Positions 1 through 7,635 of a stretch of 64,000 nucleotides of DNA are shown here, piece by piece. Below the pieces are notes generated by a model. The model was given only the letters and a program-made list of their open reading frames with translations. It made no database searches and had not been told where the DNA came from. This stretch comes from Planctomycetota bacterium (GTDB taxonomy: Bacteria; Planctomycetota; Planctomycetia; Pirellulales; Pirellulaceae), in assembly GCA_014381825.1 (NCBI GenBank), contig JACNKX010000067.1:1-64000 (forward strand). Reading direction: 5' to 3'. Both the position numbers and the translations under genes were made by a program. Numbering within the stretch: the first letter of the stretch is position 1; each line of letters starts with the position of its first letter.

Positions 1-52
1 TCCCCTCGACACTCACCAACGAAGGCAACGAACGAGAGTCATGAACCATGCG

Positions 53-202
53 CTACTGGTCGTTCGCTTCGGACCAATCGATGTGGTCCGTGAACTTCTC
101 GACGTATTCGGCTTTACGGTTGTGGTAGTCGATGTAGAAGGCGTGTTCGTAGACATCGATGACGGTTAACAGTTGGCCGAAACTACGGAGGCCGCCCGTT
201 GA
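53..202 (-). pseudogene. C-terminal remnant of Fe/Mn superoxide dismutase
   Basis: Reading the minus strand, about 40 residues match the end of Fe/Mn superoxide dismutases: the LLTVIDVYEHAFYIDYHNR stretch holds the Asp and His metal ligands (D-V-Y-E-H) and is followed by the usual tail ending in DWSEANDQ and a TAG stop at 53-55. The frame is closed by a TGA at 203-205, and nothing upstream resembles the rest of the enzyme (normally about 200 residues). The helical N-terminal domain and the other two metal ligands are therefore missing. What remains is a gene scrap, not a working enzyme. The family call rests on a short but very characteristic motif. Confidence 0.75.
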
Positions 203-373
203 TCATCGTATCTTGCTCGGCACATGGGTGTCCGTGGTCGTCTTCTCATCTGCTCCTACCAGCCAGCGACGAATTCGGTCGGCAATCTCAGTTGCGTTCG
301 CTTCTGGGAGTTCGTCCGATATCCTACCGTTCTTGCGGACGACGAAACCGTTCCGGGTTGGTTGCCAAACCAA
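203..373 (-). CDS. Possible small ORF trailing the STAS/ATPase gene
   Basis: After the TGA of the upstream gene (401-403) the same reading frame stays open to a second TGA at 203-205. The only plausible start is a TTG at 371-373, giving 56 residues with a basic/acidic composition and no domain I recognise. It could be a small cotranscribed gene, a former C-terminal extension cut off by the TGA, or chance. The superoxide dismutase remnant continues in this same frame after the next stop. Low confidence. Confidence 0.2.
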   Translation of the reverse strand: MVWQPTRNGFVVRKNGRISDELPEANATEIADRIRRWLVGADEKTTTDTHVPSKIR

Positions 374-400
374 CTCGATACGTAGGGCATCCTCGCCTAT

Positions 401-1288
401 TCAACCTGATGCGAAAGGAGCCGCCCCTTCGTTTCGGAACTGGACGCGCACTTCGACTCGGTTCTTTTCCTCGACGCGTGCGTAATTCATCACGTCTACC
501 AGGTCCATGACCAACTGCAAACCAAGTCCACCGACTTCAAAATCAAGATCCTCATCACCCTCCTGATCCAGTTCCGGATTCAGCGACGGCGAAAGGGCCT
601 CAAGAGGGTCGAAAGGCGTGCCATCATCCTCAATCACCAGGATGAACTGTTCGTTCACAATGCCGAGATCGATGTCAATGCGGTGCTCGTCGAAGTCTAC
701 ATAGGCGTAACGGATGACGTTGACGACGAGCTCTTCCAGTGCCAAGTTGACAACGTATCGCGATCGCTGGGACGTCGAGTGTGCTTCGAGGAAATTTTCC
801 ACCTGGGCGTACAAGTCCGTCAGCTCTGAGGTCTCATTTTTGATTGAAAGCTTCAACTCCGCTGCTGCGTTTGGAGCGGCCTCAACGGTCTCCGGCTGAG
901 GCGGGGCGTCGACCTTTGGAACGTCGGTTGCGAAACTCGCCCGTTCGAACCCCAGAAGCTGTAACGCCTCTTCAAGCTCGTATGCGATGGGCATGACTCT
1001 GTCCATCTTGGAACTCCTTAAGACGGTATCGACCATACCCTTGGGATTGAGCAGGACTAGCTTGCAACCAGCCTTCTTGAGCTCCTTGGTGTTCGCGTAC
1101 AAAAAGCCGATCCCAAGCGACGACATAAATGTGATGCCCGACATTTCTACAATCGTCGGTAGTCCGCGCCCCGTCGTGGCCTCTGTAAAGGGCTGCTCCA
1201 CTTCCTCCACGCCCGTTACGTCAAAACGCCCTCCGAGGGCCACATAAGAGACTTCGTCGCGTTCATGAATGAAGAGTTCCATATTCAC
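401..1288 (-). CDS. Fused STAS anti-anti-sigma and RsbW-type ATPase protein
   Basis: This 295-residue cytoplasmic protein joins two halves of a partner-switching module. Residues about 1-110 form a STAS (anti-sigma-antagonist) domain, with the conserved region around MSGITFMSSLGIGFL supplying the phosphorylatable serine site. Residues about 145-285 form a HATPase_c domain of the RsbW/SpoIIAB type: N-box in LALEELVVNVIRYAY, G1 box in EDDGTPFDP, and a glycine-rich GGLGLQL lid. A Gly/Pro/Ala-rich linker joins them. The ATG is preceded by AAGGAGTG at good spacing. In related systems the ATPase phosphorylates a STAS serine and sequesters a sigma factor; having both in one chain suggests intramolecular switching. 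No sigma factor or PP2C phosphatase gene lies nearby, so the partner is unknown. Confidence 0.85.
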   Translation of the reverse strand: MNMELFIHERDEVSYVALGGRFDVTGVEEVEQPFTEATTGRGLPTIVEMSGITFMSSLGIGFLYANTKELKKAGCKLVLLNPKGMVDTVLRSSKMDRVMPIAYELEEALQLLGFERASFATDVPKVDAPPQPETVEAAPNAAAELKLSIKNETSELTDLYAQVENFLEAHSTSQRSRYVVNLALEELVVNVIRYAYVDFDEHRIDIDLGIVNEQFILVIEDDGTPFDPLEALSPSLNPELDQEGDEDLDFEVGGLGLQLVMDLVDVMNYARVEEKNRVEVRVQFRNEGAAPFASG

Positions 1289-1683
1289 TCCTTATTTTTG
1301 TGTAATCATATCCTACAGCGATTTTCCCCACGCTGCATCCCGTTGCTCGCGCGACTTCCAGGCTATCGTCCTATCCGACTAAGGACAAAACGTCGGGCGA
1401 CGTCCCTGCACGACCAAAAATTCAGTGGAACGCAGCCATGAGTTGAAAAATAGCTTGAACACCGGTCATTTGGCTGGCCCGTTAAACGTTCCTTTTCCGC
1501 GACGCAATCGCCGTTTCCCTAAGTCCAAGAATGAGTTCGGTCGACCAGTCCGAGATTGCGGTCTCGAAAAACAAAAACCCGAGAAGTCGTGGGGAATGCG
1601 ATAGGTAGGACAAGCATTTTGCCGCTGTTTATGTGGATCGATTCAGTTTGTTCGGCGACAATTAGAATTCCCGGTTGCGAATT
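1289..1683. other. Gene-free stretch upstream of the STAS/ATPase gene
   Basis: No reading frame here looks coding and no RNA gene was recognised. The part next to 1288 must carry the promoter of the STAS/ATPase gene, which is transcribed leftwards, but no clear hexamer pair stands out. The far end borders the broken istB and may hold decayed insertion-sequence DNA. Confidence 0.4.
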
Positions 1684-1930
1684 CTATTTCGTCCGCTTCG
1701 ATGTCTGCGGTGTCGTTTTCTTTACCGTCTCTACTCGGTAGCGCGGCACGTTCAATTCGATGATCACGCTGTGGTGCATCAGACGATCGATGGCGGCGGC
1801 AGTCGTCATGGCGTCCTTGAAGATCTGGTCCCATTTGCTGAAGGCTAAGTTACTCGTCAACAATATGCTCCCGCGTTCGTAACATTCCGCTAGCAGCGTG
1901 AACAACACCTCCACCACCAAGCGATCGGCT
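1684..1930 (-). pseudogene. C-terminal remnant of IS21-family istB helper ATPase
   Basis: About 80 residues on the minus strand match the end of IstB, the AAA+ helper of IS21-family transposition. Recognisable blocks are EVLFTLLAECYERGS, ILLTSNLAFSKWDQIF (sensor-1 region), AAAIDRLMHHS and a basic tail ending in KRTK. Upstream of about 1930 the frame stays open but stops resembling IstB: Walker A and Walker B are absent. No istA is seen. IstB is normally about 250 residues, so this is an inactive scrap of an old insertion. Neighbouring DNA up to about 3 kb is gene-poor, as expected for insertion-sequence debris. Confidence 0.75.
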
Positions 1931-2328
1931 GCAAGAACTGGTTGTTCCTGGGCAGCGAAAACGCGGGACCGCGAGCCGCTGTCCTCCACACGATCTTGGC
2001 CGGTGCCAAGCGACACCGGATTGAACCATGGACGTGCGTTCGCGAACTTCTCATACGACGGCTCGCAGATCGAGGAGTTGCTTCCCGATCGTTGGGCCGC
2101 GTAGCATCCCGAGTTCATCCTGACCCATCGCCTCGAGGAGTCCCGCACCAAGGCCATCGCCAAACGCAACCGACGTCGCCACCGCCGTGCCCTTAACAAA
2201 AGGCAGACCCGCTGACTCCACCACCGTATGGGCACGCCGAGCGATTACGATTCTTACTCCTGCTGCGGCGCTCGCCAAATGACACCGGTCTAACCGACCG
2301 GGTGCAAGTGCTGCATACCGCTTGCGCG

Positions 2329-2349
2329 CTCAGGTCAAAACGACCTGAG
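2329..2349. repeat. Perfect 8-bp inverted repeat with 5-nt loop
   Basis: CTCAGGTC and GACCTGAG pair perfectly around AAAAC. A second hairpin (CCGGTC/GACCGG, 2285-2301) lies just upstream. There is no T-run on either side, so neither looks like an intrinsic terminator. They may be insertion-sequence end structures or chance. Confidence 0.4.
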
Positions 2350-2741
2350 TCACTAACGCAAATCGCAATGATGATCGAGGTGATCGCGTCCTCGGCGCGC
2401 AACGGCTCCTTCTCAAACTGCTCAGGACGGCACTTTCCTTGCGCACAAGGTGGTTGCAATTCGGCACCTCGAAAGACCAGGCCAACATCGTTTCCGAGAT
2501 TCTTTTACCCACACAAGTGGCACATAGATGCGTGCTGAGGTTCCCAGCGAACGGAGGCGTTTCTTTCCCGATCCCTCCAAAGAGAATTGCCCGCGCATAA
2601 GCACCGATTCTGCCATCGAACATCGCATCCATTGTCGGATTGGCGACATTGTGTCATCTTGCAATGCCCACGGTACAGCCGGTTAGTGAGAAGCTCGTTG
2701 CTAGTGTGGTAGATGCGTCGATCGTCGACCGGGAACACTAT

Positions 2742-2757
2742 CTCAAATCGATTTGAG
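2742..2757. repeat. 16-bp perfect palindrome
   Basis: CTCAAATCGATTTGAG is its own reverse complement. It could be an operator, but there is no adjacent start codon, and about one such palindrome is expected by chance in a window this size. Confidence 0.3.
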
Positions 2758-3024
2758 TAACCCCTTTGGCTAAAGAAGCTCCTCAGCAGAAAGATGCAGA
2801 GCTGTTTCTATGCTCGCCGCGATAGCCCTTGTGTATGCGGTGCAAATAATTCTTTAACACGATGCTGCCGCCGTTGATTAGCAAGAGTTCGTCGGCTCAG
2901 GCTTCGTTTCGTGTCTCAATTCGTGCAACCATTCCAAGGAGTTTGGTCAGCCGCTCTCGCGTCCCCAACCCGCTGGTCGATGAATCACCGACGACCGCCT
3001 ACGGCTCTCTCCGTATCGTCAGAA

Positions 3025-4362
3025 TCATTTCGATCCATCAAAGAGCTCTGTCTTGAATATGGATGTTTGGCGTTGCAAGTACTCGTCCTTCGTCATCGCC
3101 GGGTCGTGCTCGCTGAGGATTCTTCGGGCCTTGGCAGCATCGTCGCTGAGCAGGTCAACGGCCATCATGGCGAGCGTCTTCGCGGGAGTAACGTAGCCGT
3201 TCTCGTGATCGGCAATGCACCAATCGATCTGGTGATGAGCGCCTGCAGCGCCGGTCATCATCGGGTGCAGGACCGGCATCAATTGGCTGAGATCGCCGGC
3301 ATCCGTCGAGCCGCCGGCGTGCGGATACTCTCGATAGTTGTCTTCGCCCAAGAGCGGCCCTGCGGCGTCACGAAAGACTTCAGCTAGGCCTGCATCGTTG
3401 CGGAGCGGGAGGTTTCCCGGCACCGTTTCGATTTCGACCTGGCATCCCATGGCCACGGCGGCACCACGAAGTGCACGATCGACTTTTTGCGAAGCGTCGA
3501 TGATTGCGTCAGGCGTCTTCGCGCGAACGTAGGTCTCCAGGCAGACCTCCGCCGGCACAATGTTCACGAGGTCGCCGCCTTTCGTAATGATGGGATGCAC
3601 GCGGACACAATCCTGATCACGAAAGGTCTCGCGGTGCGCATTGATCGCACTCAGAGCGAGCTGTGCTGCGTAGAGGGCGTTGATCCCGCGCTCCGGAAAT
3701 CCGCCCGCATGAGACGCTTTGCCGAGGAAACGAATGTTCTTTGCCAGGAAGCCGTTTGACGAAGGTGCAAGCCCCATGCTGCCTTCGTTGACGTCAGGGC
3801 TTGTCGAATGGATCATCACTGCCATGTCGATATCGTCAAAGTGCCCCAGCTTGATGAGTTCTTGCTTGCCTGTCAGAAACGAAGTCTTTCCTTCCTTCAC
3901 CAATCCGATCCGATAATTGATCTCGACGTACTCTTCCGCTGGCACGGCAAAGAATACGACACTCCCCGCAAGGTGTTCCGCGATGCCGCTGTCGGAAAGC
4001 CCCATCGCCGCCCCCAGCAAGCCCGCGATTTGCGCGTTGTGCCCACACGCATGGGCCGCACCAGATGCCGGGTCGGCTCGGGGATGATCGGGAACTTGCA
4101 GCGCGTCCAATTCACCCATCAACGCGATCGTCGGGCCTGGCTTCGCACCTCGCAAGACGGCTTTCACGCCGGTCAGCGCGAGTTGGTCTTCAAACGCCAA
4201 GTCCACCTGCGCGAAGGTCTGCATCACGCGTTCAGCGGTTTGCGTTTCTTTGAATCCCAACTCCGGCGCGTCCATGATCGATTCGCCGATGTTGATGATG
4301 TCGTCCCGCCGCCGATCAATGGCTTTGCAGATCTGTCGTTTCCGCGTATTAGGCTCGGTCAT
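3025..4362 (-). CDS. M20-family amidohydrolase (AbgB/hippurate hydrolase-like)
   Basis: The 445-residue protein has the layout of M20D-type metallo-amidohydrolases, which cleave N-acyl amino acids or aminobenzoyl conjugates in the cytoplasm. Diagnostic blocks are GELDALQVPDHPR (metal-binding Asp region), AAHACGHNAQIAGLLGAA (metal Cys/His motif), AEEYVEI (catalytic Glu and metal Glu), KASHAGGFPERGINAL at the start of the lid domain, and a late HAGGSTDAGDLSQLMP block. The length suits AbgB-like members. There is no signal peptide. AGGATG precedes the ATG. The substrate cannot be read from sequence. The gene stands alone on its strand, with an amidohydrolase remnant just upstream. Confidence 0.85.
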   Translation of the reverse strand: MTEPNTRKRQICKAIDRRRDDIINIGESIMDAPELGFKETQTAERVMQTFAQVDLAFEDQLALTGVKAVLRGAKPGPTIALMGELDALQVPDHPRADPASGAAHACGHNAQIAGLLGAAMGLSDSGIAEHLAGSVVFFAVPAEEYVEINYRIGLVKEGKTSFLTGKQELIKLGHFDDIDMAVMIHSTSPDVNEGSMGLAPSSNGFLAKNIRFLGKASHAGGFPERGINALYAAQLALSAINAHRETFRDQDCVRVHPIITKGGDLVNIVPAEVCLETYVRAKTPDAIIDASQKVDRALRGAAVAMGCQVEIETVPGNLPLRNDAGLAEVFRDAAGPLLGEDNYREYPHAGGSTDAGDLSQLMPVLHPMMTGAAGAHHQIDWCIADHENGYVTPAKTLAMMAVDLLSDDAAKARRILSEHDPAMTKDEYLQRQTSIFKTELFDGSK

Positions 4363-4456
4363 AGTCTTCGCATCCTGGTAATGAGATTAGAACAGGATAG
4401 ACGTTGCGTCGCGCGAATGGGACCCGCCGTACAAGCATCTCATACAGCGCGATCAC

Positions 4457-4607
4457 TTAGTCGCGAGGCACCAGTTGCAAGACGTCGTCAGGATGCGTGA
4501 CGATGCCGCCTCGGATCACCAGCGCGATCTAGCTTGCCCGTGATCCGCGTCGCACCGAGGCTCGCGGTTGCTTTCAGAAAGTGTCTTCGTGCGTTACTCG
4601 TCGCCAT
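4457..4607 (-). pseudogene. Collapsed secreted amidohydrolase: joined N- and C-terminal scraps
   Basis: An ATG at 4605-4607 opens a frame beginning MATSNARRHFLKATASLGA, a typical twin-arginine-type leader of planctomycete secreted enzymes. After about 25 codons a different frame carries ALVIRGGIVTHPDDVLQLVP and a TAA at 4457-4459, which looks like the final strand of a metal-dependent amidohydrolase. The several hundred codons normally between these ends are missing and the two pieces are out of frame. The start overlaps the end of the preceding gene on this strand (stop at 4594). I read it as a gene reduced to its two ends by an internal deletion; the family call for the C-terminal scrap is tentative. 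Confidence 0.45.
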
Positions 4608-5316
4608 CAGAGTCAATTGTTTCTGGATCGGGGTCTGGTTTCGTGGTGGGCGCGTATTTGACGGCCTCTTCCAAGAATGCCTCCAGCTTCGGCGTCTCGC
4701 CTTGGTGCCTGTCGAAGTCTGAGGCGCTCAGGTCTAGTCTCGTGGCGGTGCTGTGCCATTGGTACATCTTTCCATCCCAAGTTGGGACCATCACCACCAC
4801 GCGAGCCCCCGGTCCTTGTATGAATTCGTACTCACGGATGACATTGTCATCCCACTGGGACCACGCTCGGTCGGGATTGTTCTTGATCCAACCAGCGTAC
4901 ACGCGAAACCGACCTACCAGCGGTGTGGACTTTTTCTCCATGCAAGCTGTGGTCACAGCGCACAGACGCGAGCCGTCACAGCAGTACTCCGTCTTGACGA
5001 TGACGATCGCACCAACTTGGTCCTCCGTACGATACTGCTTGAAGTCCGTTAACACATCCTTCTTGCTCCACAAATCCGTCGTCAGCGCGGTGATATTCTC
5101 GCACTGATCCAGACGGACGGGTTTCGAATTGCGGTAAAGGTCGGGATCACGAAAGCTCTTCTCGAAAGCGAACGCAGCACTCGGCCCTTCAAGAACCGAC
5201 TCAATAGTCTCGACGTCACTTGGCTCTTGAGCGAATGCATGAATCGAGTACGTCATCACCTGGTAGGCTACGATCTGGATCAAGATTCCGATCCGGCACG
5301 ATTTCGCGATACTCAT
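4594..5316 (-). CDS. Hypothetical secreted protein
   Basis: I do not recognise a family. The 240-residue product begins with a hydrophobic leader ending near AFA-QEPSD, so it is probably exported. The mature part contains a cysteine cluster (YCCDGSRLC, then TTAC) that may form disulfides, a block around WDDNVIREYEFIQGPG, and an acidic Pro-rich tail ending DSDGDE. GAAGGT lies upstream of the ATG. Its neighbours (a collapsed amidohydrolase on one side, a gene-free gap on the other) give no functional hint. Confidence 0.6.
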   Translation of the reverse strand: MSIAKSCRIGILIQIVAYQVMTYSIHAFAQEPSDVETIESVLEGPSAAFAFEKSFRDPDLYRNSKPVRLDQCENITALTTDLWSKKDVLTDFKQYRTEDQVGAIVIVKTEYCCDGSRLCAVTTACMEKKSTPLVGRFRVYAGWIKNNPDRAWSQWDDNVIREYEFIQGPGARVVVMVPTWDGKMYQWHSTATRLDLSASDFDRHQGETPKLEAFLEEAVKYAPTTKPDPDPETIDSDGDE

Positions 5317-5603
5317 GACTCGTGACCTTCGTGGAGTAAGGACTGTTCACTAGTCATTAAGACCCAATAGCCGCCCGATTGCCAGGGAAATTCGAGCCTG
5401 CGATCGCGTGCCGTCACTGAAATGGTGCGGTCGTCCCGTCTAGGCTGTTCATCATGCCGAACCGCTTTCTGTTAGACGTACCGGTCAACGGGCAGTTGCA
5501 GCGATAGTCGTTCTCTTTAGTCCACCGGGTGTGTTGGAAGAGACTAACCTGTCAGCCCGATTCGACGGACGTGGTTGGAGAGACTCGCAAGACGACGGTG
5601 ATG
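5317..5603. other. Intergenic gap
   Basis: About 290 bp between two genes on the minus strand. No coding frame, RNA gene or strong hairpin seen. It should contain the promoter of the hypothetical secreted protein and the 3' end of the DinB gene transcript. Confidence 0.4.
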
Positions 5604-6098
5604 TTACGCCATCACCGGATCGCGACCGGCAGCGCGGCGGGCGTCAGCCACTTGGCCAGCGTGAAAGCTCATGTGCGTTGACATTGCTGCGAAGCAAGCA
5701 CCAACGGTCGAGAAGGCCGGACCAAATTCTTCCGGCGCGTGTGTCGACTTGTCCAAATCATCGGCGCTGAGCGAATCGAGGTGGGCGAGCGTGGCAGAGC
5801 GAATCTGCTCGAACTTGCCCATTAGCTCATCCATCGAAGGATACTCGCTGGCGTCCGTGGAAGGCGTGTTACCCATCGCGCAATTCTCAAGTTCCGGAAA
5901 GCGATTCAGAGCGCCAAGGATGAAGCAATCGAGAAGGTCACTTTCGGCTCGAACAAGGTGTCCGAGAACCCAAAGTGGATGGTTACCGCCGTTCGGCGTC
6001 GGTTGTGTCATGGGTGAATCCTTCATGTCGCCGATTAGTCCCATCGCCCAGCCTTTGCTGCTTTCTAAAGACATCTTGATGTAGTCGATTGTGTTCAT
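5604..6098 (-). CDS. DinB-superfamily protein
   Basis: A 164-residue four-helix protein of the DinB/YfiT type. These bind a divalent metal through three histidines; some are thiol-dependent transferases but most have no known reaction. Candidate ligands are in LWVLGHLVRAE, MSTHMSFHAGQVADARR and nearby. AGGAATG precedes the ATG. It is transcribed away from the SRPBCC-ArsR-TfoX-DUF899 operon, and the shared 317-bp region holds the promoter and palindrome at 6265-6303. DinB, SRPBCC, ArsR, TfoX-N and DUF899 genes often cluster in environmental bacteria, so this gene probably belongs to the same regulated group. Confidence 0.75.
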   Translation of the reverse strand: MNTIDYIKMSLESSKGWAMGLIGDMKDSPMTQPTPNGGNHPLWVLGHLVRAESDLLDCFILGALNRFPELENCAMGNTPSTDASEYPSMDELMGKFEQIRSATLAHLDSLSADDLDKSTHAPEEFGPAFSTVGACFAAMSTHMSFHAGQVADARRAAGRDPVMA

Positions 6099-6264
6099 TT
6101 TTGCATTCCTATTAAGAGAGTCGTGAACGTGCTTTGGTGAGTTCTACGCCGAAAACAGCTTCGTAGAATTCCTTTGAACTGACGATATCGTTAACAGGTA
6201 TCTCAAACCAATTGACCGGATTACGCGTGAGGACGTTTCATCTCTCCGGCGTGGCGAAACCTGT

Positions 6265-6293
6265 TTGACGTAAGCTGATCATCACGTTACTAT
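6265..6293 (+). promoter_or_regulatory. Sigma70-type promoter for the SRPBCC-ArsR-TfoX-DUF899 operon
   Basis: TTGACG (6265-6270) and TACTAT (6288-6293) are separated by exactly 17 bp: five of six and four of six consensus positions. Transcription would start near 6300, giving a leader of about 115 nt before the first gene at 6416. Confidence 0.55.
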
Positions 6294-6303
6294 GTGGTAA
6301 CGT
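6284..6303. promoter_or_regulatory. Palindromic operator, probably for the ArsR-type repressor
   Basis: ACGTTAC and GTAACGT are perfect 7-bp inverted arms around TATGTG, covering the -10 hexamer and start of the promoter at 6265-6293. A dyad of this size at this position is what an ArsR-family dimer would bind to block initiation. The repressor encoded second in the operon (6905-7261) is the natural candidate, giving autoregulation; the divergent DinB gene may be controlled too. The binding itself is inference. Confidence 0.55.
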
Positions 6304-6415
6304 AACGAGCAGGATTGGCCCTGTCAATCACCGAATAGTCGTTGTTCGATCCGTTAACGAAACTTCAGTTCGCCGAGCGAGTGACGACTATCACTCTTAC
6401 AAACGAGGAACTCTC

Positions 6416-6853
6416 ATGCCTGACAGCCACGAGCTAACTCTCGACATTTCCCAGTGCATTGAAATCCACGCAGCACCGGGCGAGACGTATAAAGCATTAA
6501 TCCTGCGTCTTTCGAGTGAGAATTCAGGCCCCGATAACAAGCCCATGCCGATGGTGCTGGAGGAGTGGCCGGGCGGTCGCTGGTTCCGCGATTTAGGCAA
6601 CGGCCAAGGCCACCTGTGGGGATTCGTGCAAGTGATTAAACCGCCTACACTGCTTGAAATTCATGGCCCGATGTTCATGTCGTATGCGGTTGCTGGGCAC
6701 CTTCAGTTGCGGCTGACCCAGATAGCGGGCGGCGCGGAGCTGTCGTTGCGGCATCGAATTTTGGGAATGGTCGAAGACGGGCACCGCGAAGGTGTCACGC
6801 TCGGATGGGGCAGCTTCCTGAAGGGCGTCAAGGTAATGGCTGAATCAGCCTGA
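6416..6853 (+). CDS. SRPBCC/AHSA1-family (START-like) protein
   Basis: A 145-residue cytoplasmic protein of the SRPBCC fold, whose members hold a hydrophobic ligand in a helix-grip cavity. Typical features are the opening strand IEIHAAPGETYKALI, a middle block with LEEWPGGRWFRDLG, and a long C-terminal helix. It is the first gene of a four-gene set, 51 bp ahead of an ArsR-type regulator. Such SRPBCC-ArsR pairs are common, and the SRPBCC member is sometimes thought to sense or process the inducer. GAGGAACTC gives a strong ribosome site and fixes the ATG. Confidence 0.75.
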   Translation: MPDSHELTLDISQCIEIHAAPGETYKALILRLSSENSGPDNKPMPMVLEEWPGGRWFRDLGNGQGHLWGFVQVIKPPTLLEIHGPMFMSYAVAGHLQLRLTQIAGGAELSLRHRILGMVEDGHREGVTLGWGSFLKGVKVMAESA

Positions 6854-6904
6854 CATAGTTCTCCGATTCGCGACACGCAGCGTCCTGCCTCACCGAGGAC
6901 TAGC

Positions 6905-7261
6905 ATGGCGAAGGACTTGGGCCACGTTTGGAAAGCACTCTCCGACCCAACACGTCGCGAGATACTCGACTTGCTGCGCGATGGCCCGCGTCAGACGACT
7001 GAGATCGTAGACAACTTTCCGAAACTCTCGCGGTTTGGCGTGATGAAACATCTTGAGTCCCTGCGCAAAGCCGGGTTAGTCAAAACGCGCACGGAAGGCC
7101 GACGACGAATCAATTCACTAAACGCTGCTCCGATTCGAGAGATCCTTGAACGCTGGATTGGAAAGTACGAAGCCTACTGGTCCAATACTTTGTTGCGAGT
7201 CAAGGAATCCGCCGAGTCGGAGGCTTCCGCCAAACAGAAACCGAAGAACAAGCGAGCCTAG
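6905..7261 (+). CDS. ArsR-family winged-helix transcriptional repressor
   Basis: A 118-residue regulator with a classic ArsR winged helix: VWKALSDPTRREILDLLRDG, a recognition region around FPKLSRFGVMKHLESL, and the wing TRTEGRRRINSLN. It lacks the cysteine pair of metal-sensing ArsR proteins and resembles the SdpR-like group that pairs with SRPBCC partners. GAGGAC precedes the ATG. The stop is one base before the next ATG (7263), implying cotranslation. Its likely target is the palindrome over the promoter at 6284-6303. Confidence 0.85.
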   Translation: MAKDLGHVWKALSDPTRREILDLLRDGPRQTTEIVDNFPKLSRFGVMKHLESLRKAGLVKTRTEGRRRINSLNAAPIREILERWIGKYEAYWSNTLLRVKESAESEASAKQKPKNKRA

Positions 7262-7262
7262 T

Positions 7263-7592
7263 ATGGCCTTTAACGAAGAGCACGCACAACTCCTTCGCGA
7301 CGCGTTGTCGGATGTCAAAGGGATCAGCGAACGGCGAATGTTTGGTGGGCTGTGTTTCATGCTCAATGGCAACATGTTGTGCGGCGTACACAAGGGAGGA
7401 GGCATGGCGCGGGTCGGAAAAGACAATGAGTCGCCGGCATTGCGACTGGCGGGCATCGATCCTCTTTCGTTCACGGGGCGACGGATGGGCGGAATGGTCG
7501 ACGTGAGCGAAGCAGCGCTCACGGACAACGACACCCGCAACGCAGTGTTGACGCTCGCGAAAGAATTCGTCGGGTCGCTACCAGCCAAGTAA
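7263..7592 (+). CDS. TfoX N-terminal domain protein
   Basis: A 109-residue protein that is essentially one TfoX-N domain. The family signature is clear in RRMFGGLCFMLNGNMLCGV, followed by LSFTGRRMGGMVDV. The ATG at 7263 is chosen because the upstream part of the open frame lies inside the ArsR gene; only one base separates the two genes. Stand-alone TfoX-N proteins are cytoplasmic and of unknown biochemical function. Here it sits between a repressor and a DUF899 protein, so it probably belongs to the same stress-response group, not to competence. Confidence 0.8.
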   Translation: MAFNEEHAQLLRDALSDVKGISERRMFGGLCFMLNGNMLCGVHKGGGMARVGKDNESPALRLAGIDPLSFTGRRMGGMVDVSEAALTDNDTRNAVLTLAKEFVGSLPAK

Positions 7593-7635
7593 GTGAGGAA
7601 TTCGAAGCGAGTGGTTTCCTGAAGGAGGTTAACAA

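Larger units (their letters stand above)
1931..3024. other. Gene-poor stretch, probably decayed mobile DNA
   Basis: Several open frames of 60-185 codons cross this 1.1 kb on both strands, but none shows a domain, signal peptide or plausible ribosome site. It contains a perfect 8-bp inverted repeat (2329-2349), a 6-bp one (2285-2301) and a 16-bp perfect palindrome (2742-2757). Its position beside a broken istB suggests remnants of insertions. Confidence 0.4.

Noticed and set aside
401-403. TGA at the end of the STAS/ATPase gene as a selenocysteine or readthrough codon
   Set aside because: No SECIS-like hairpin was seen after it, and the protein is complete at this point.
2742-2757. 16-bp palindrome as a novel operator
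   Set aside because: About one perfect 16-bp palindrome is expected by chance in 64 kb and no gene starts next to it; kept only as a repeat.
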